The notes beneath the pieces are model-generated. The model was given only the letters and a program-made list of their open reading frames with translations. It was not told the origin of the DNA and did no database searches. From assembly GCA_003054665.1 (NCBI GenBank), contig QAYY01000002.1, forward strand, positions 124,001 through 188,000: DNA of 64,000 nucleotides, written 5' to 3'. How positions within the stretch are numbered: the stretch's first letter is position 1; every line of letters begins with the position of its first letter. The position numbers and the translations under genes were made by a program. The DNA is from Opitutaceae bacterium EW11. Lineage in GTDB: Bacteria > Verrucomicrobiota > Verrucomicrobiia > Opitutales > Opitutaceae. Positions 62,508 to 64,000 of the stretch are shown here, in pieces.

Positions 62508-62685
62508 CGGAGCGCCGGACCGGGGCGCCGGTATCGCCGCAGACCGGCGCGGGTGGGGCAAGAGAGCTTTTCGAGCTGCGCCGTGGGGAGGCGGCCTCGC
62601 CGGCGCCGTATCGCCGCCATCAATAGCCGGCATCGGATTTATCGATTAACGCCTCGGAAGGCTCATCGGGTACCTTGTCGGCGTC

Positions 62686-62973
62686 ATGAAAACGACTCCT
62701 CGAAGCTCTTCCCGCCGTTCCCACCTCGTTGGCGCCCGCCGCTTCCCCCGTCCTCTTTCCGGCCGCGGTGCGCTCGTCTCGGAACCCGAGGTGCGGGCCC
62801 GTGGTTGGATGGTCGCGCTGGCCGTGGTGCTGGTCGGCTTCCTCGGTCTCGTCACCTGGGAATTGTGCCGGACCAGCGCGTTGGTCATACCCGCATCCGT
62901 CCAGGAGATGGGCTATGCGCCGGCCTGCGACAACCCCGTCATCCAACCCTTCTACGGCATCTCGGCCTCGTAG
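62686..62973 (+). CDS. Small single-pass membrane protein upstream of lplT, unknown
   Basis: The predicted 95-residue protein has a basic, Ser/Arg-rich N-terminus (MKTTPRSSSRRSHLVGARRF), one membrane helix (GWMVALAVVLVGFLGLVTWEL) and a short outer part with one Cys (MGYAPACDNPVIQPFYGIS). No family is recognised. It ends 21 bp before lplT and is divergent from the LysR gene, so it is probably cotranscribed with lplT. The start could be at a later codon, but the membrane helix makes a real product likely. Confidence 0.5.
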   Translation: MKTTPRSSSRRSHLVGARRFPRPLSGRGALVSEPEVRARGWMVALAVVLVGFLGLVTWELCRTSALVIPASVQEMGYAPACDNPVIQPFYGISAS

Positions 62974-62994
62974 CCGGTCCGTCGCCCGCTGATC

Positions 62995-64000
62995 ATGTAC
63001 GCGAAACGCAACTACCCGCTGCTGCTGGCCGGCCAGTTCCTCGGCGCCTTCGGCGACAACGCCCTGCTGGCGGTGATCGTCGGCCAGCTCACGTATCTCC
63101 AGCAGTCCGGCGCGCTCAGTGCGGGCGGGCTCCGCACCGCGAATACGATCTACACGAGCCTACTGTTCGTGCCGTACGTCGTGCTCGCGCCGCTCGCAGG
63201 ATACCTCAACGACCGCCACGGAAAGGCGGTTTGGCTGGCGGGCGGTAACGCCCTGAAGCTCCTGGGCGCCGCGATCTGCGCCGCGGCGGTGGGCGCCGGG
63301 CCGTTCTGGACCGGCGTCGGTTACCTGGTCGTCGGAGTCGGGGCGTGCGTGTATGGTCCGGCGAAATACGGCATTCTGCCCGAGATCCTTCCCCGGGAAA
63401 AACTGGTCCGGGCGAACGGCACGGTCGAGTTGCTCACGCTGGTGGCGATCCTCACGGGCGCGATCGGCGGAGCGGCGCTCTCGGACCGTTTCCACGAAAC
63501 TGTCTTCGTCGCGTATGCGATCGTTTCGGGCGTCTTTGCCGCCGCCCTCGGATGCAGTCTCCTGATGCAGCGCACGCCGGGCCGTTCCGAGGTGCGGCTG
63601 AGCGAGAGCCTGGGCGCCTTCGCGTCGCATTTCCGCGACTTGGCGCTTTCTCCGCGGCTGGGCCGGATTCTGCTCGGCACGGGTCTCTTCTGGTTCTGCG
63701 GCGCCACGATGAAGATCAACTTCCAGCCTTGGGGGCTGGATACGCTTGGGCTTTCCAACAACACGGCGATCGCGCTCCTCGGACTCTGGCTGAGCATCGG
63801 CGTGATGATCGGCAGCGTCCTCGCGGGGCGGCTGCACCGGATCGGGGACCTGCGGGCCACCCCGGCCTACGGTTGCGCGCTCGCCGCGATGCTGGCGGTG
63901 CTGTTCCTCGTTTCTCCCTCCGGCTTCTGGCTGCAGCCGCGGCTCGAGTGGGGCGCGATCGCGGTCGCGGTCCCGGTGGCGGCGGTCTTGGCGCTGGCGG
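62995..64000 (+). CDS. lplT: Lysophospholipid transporter LplT-like MFS protein, 3' end beyond window
   Basis: The 335 visible codons encode at least eight or nine membrane segments of a major-facilitator protein close to LplT. Diagnostic stretches are GQFLGAFGDNALLAV, VLAPLAGYLNDRHGKAVW, NALKLLGAAICAAAVG, YGPAKYGILPEILPREKL and RANGTVELLTLVAILTGAIGG. LplT flips lysophospholipids across the inner membrane for re-acylation by Aas. In many bacteria lplT is fused or next to aas, and the following sequence lies outside the window. The ATG at 62995 begins MYAKRNYPLLLAGQ. It probably shares a transcript with the small membrane protein upstream. Confidence 0.9.
   Translation, partial: MYAKRNYPLLLAGQFLGAFGDNALLAVIVGQLTYLQQSGALSAGGLRTANTIYTSLLFVPYVVLAPLAGYLNDRHGKAVWLAGGNALKLLGAAICAAAVGAGPFWTGVGYLVVGVGACVYGPAKYGILPEILPREKLVRANGTVELLTLVAILTGAIGGAALSDRFHETVFVAYAIVSGVFAAALGCSLLMQRTPGRSEVRLSESLGAFASHFRDLALSPRLGRILLGTGLFWFCGATMKINFQPWGLDTLGLSNNTAIALLGLWLSIGVMIGSVLAGRLHRIGDLRATPAYGCALAAMLAVLFLVSPSGFWLQPRLEWGAIAVAVPVAAVLALA

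Overview
The window is GC-rich DNA with no visible tRNA, rRNA, insertion sequence or CRISPR array. It looks like chromosomal sequence from a Verrucomicrobiota bacterium, probably Opitutales/Opitutaceae-like. That placement is an inference. It rests on secreted GH10, CE15, GH5 and GH3 carbohydrate enzymes, two PEP-CTERM proteins, a secretion-type C-terminal module shared by a xylanase and a hydrolase, many PAS-type and hybrid kinases, and start codons that mostly lack a Shine-Dalgarno sequence. No lineage was confirmed by a search.

Layout. 1-4.2 kb: a GH10 xylanase (cut by the left edge), a YebC/TACO1 protein and a Tat-exported GH5 enzyme. 4.4-13.9 kb: a Prc-like S41 protease, two S9 peptidases, an alginate-export-type outer-membrane protein and a YciF-type ferritin-like protein. 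14.1-23.3 kb (all minus): a modular alpha/beta hydrolase, a CE15 glucuronoyl esterase, a GMC oxidoreductase with its gluconate-dehydrogenase-type small subunit, and an orphan MacB/FtsX-type permease. 23.5-29.8 kb: a chemoreceptor, a TolB-like propeller protein, a globin, and a divergent PAS kinase with its LuxR-type regulator. 30-36 kb: a PEP-CTERM protein, a beta-helix protein, an SMP-30 lactonase, a PAP2 phosphatase and a protein made of five exact 88-residue repeats. 36-43.5 kb: a sensory block of CheR-like protein, GAF kinase and Rcp1-like regulator with overlapping genes, then a 1459-residue hybrid kinase. 43.6-48.7 kb: a GH3 enzyme, a second PEP-CTERM protein, a DUF4870 protein, a dihaem cytochrome c and a small membrane protein. 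48.8-54.5 kb: a second PAS kinase/LuxR regulator pair and an M16 peptidase. 54.7-64 kb: purL, an SDR, a B12-binding radical SAM protein, a LysR regulator, a small membrane protein and lplT (cut by the right edge).

How the genes fit together. The xylanase, glucuronoyl esterase, GH3, GH5, porin, lactonase and sugar-type oxidoreductase make a plausible but scattered kit for breaking down plant glucuronoxylan and similar polymers. They do not form one operon. The sensory genes from 23.5 to 51.5 kb give the window its character: four histidine kinases, three separate response regulators, a chemoreceptor and a CheR-like protein, several of them translationally coupled.

The most distinctive non-coding signal is a dispersed intergenic repeat with at least five copies, three of them between convergent genes. 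There are also a perfect 24-bp inverted repeat and an inverted pair of heptamer tandem repeats.
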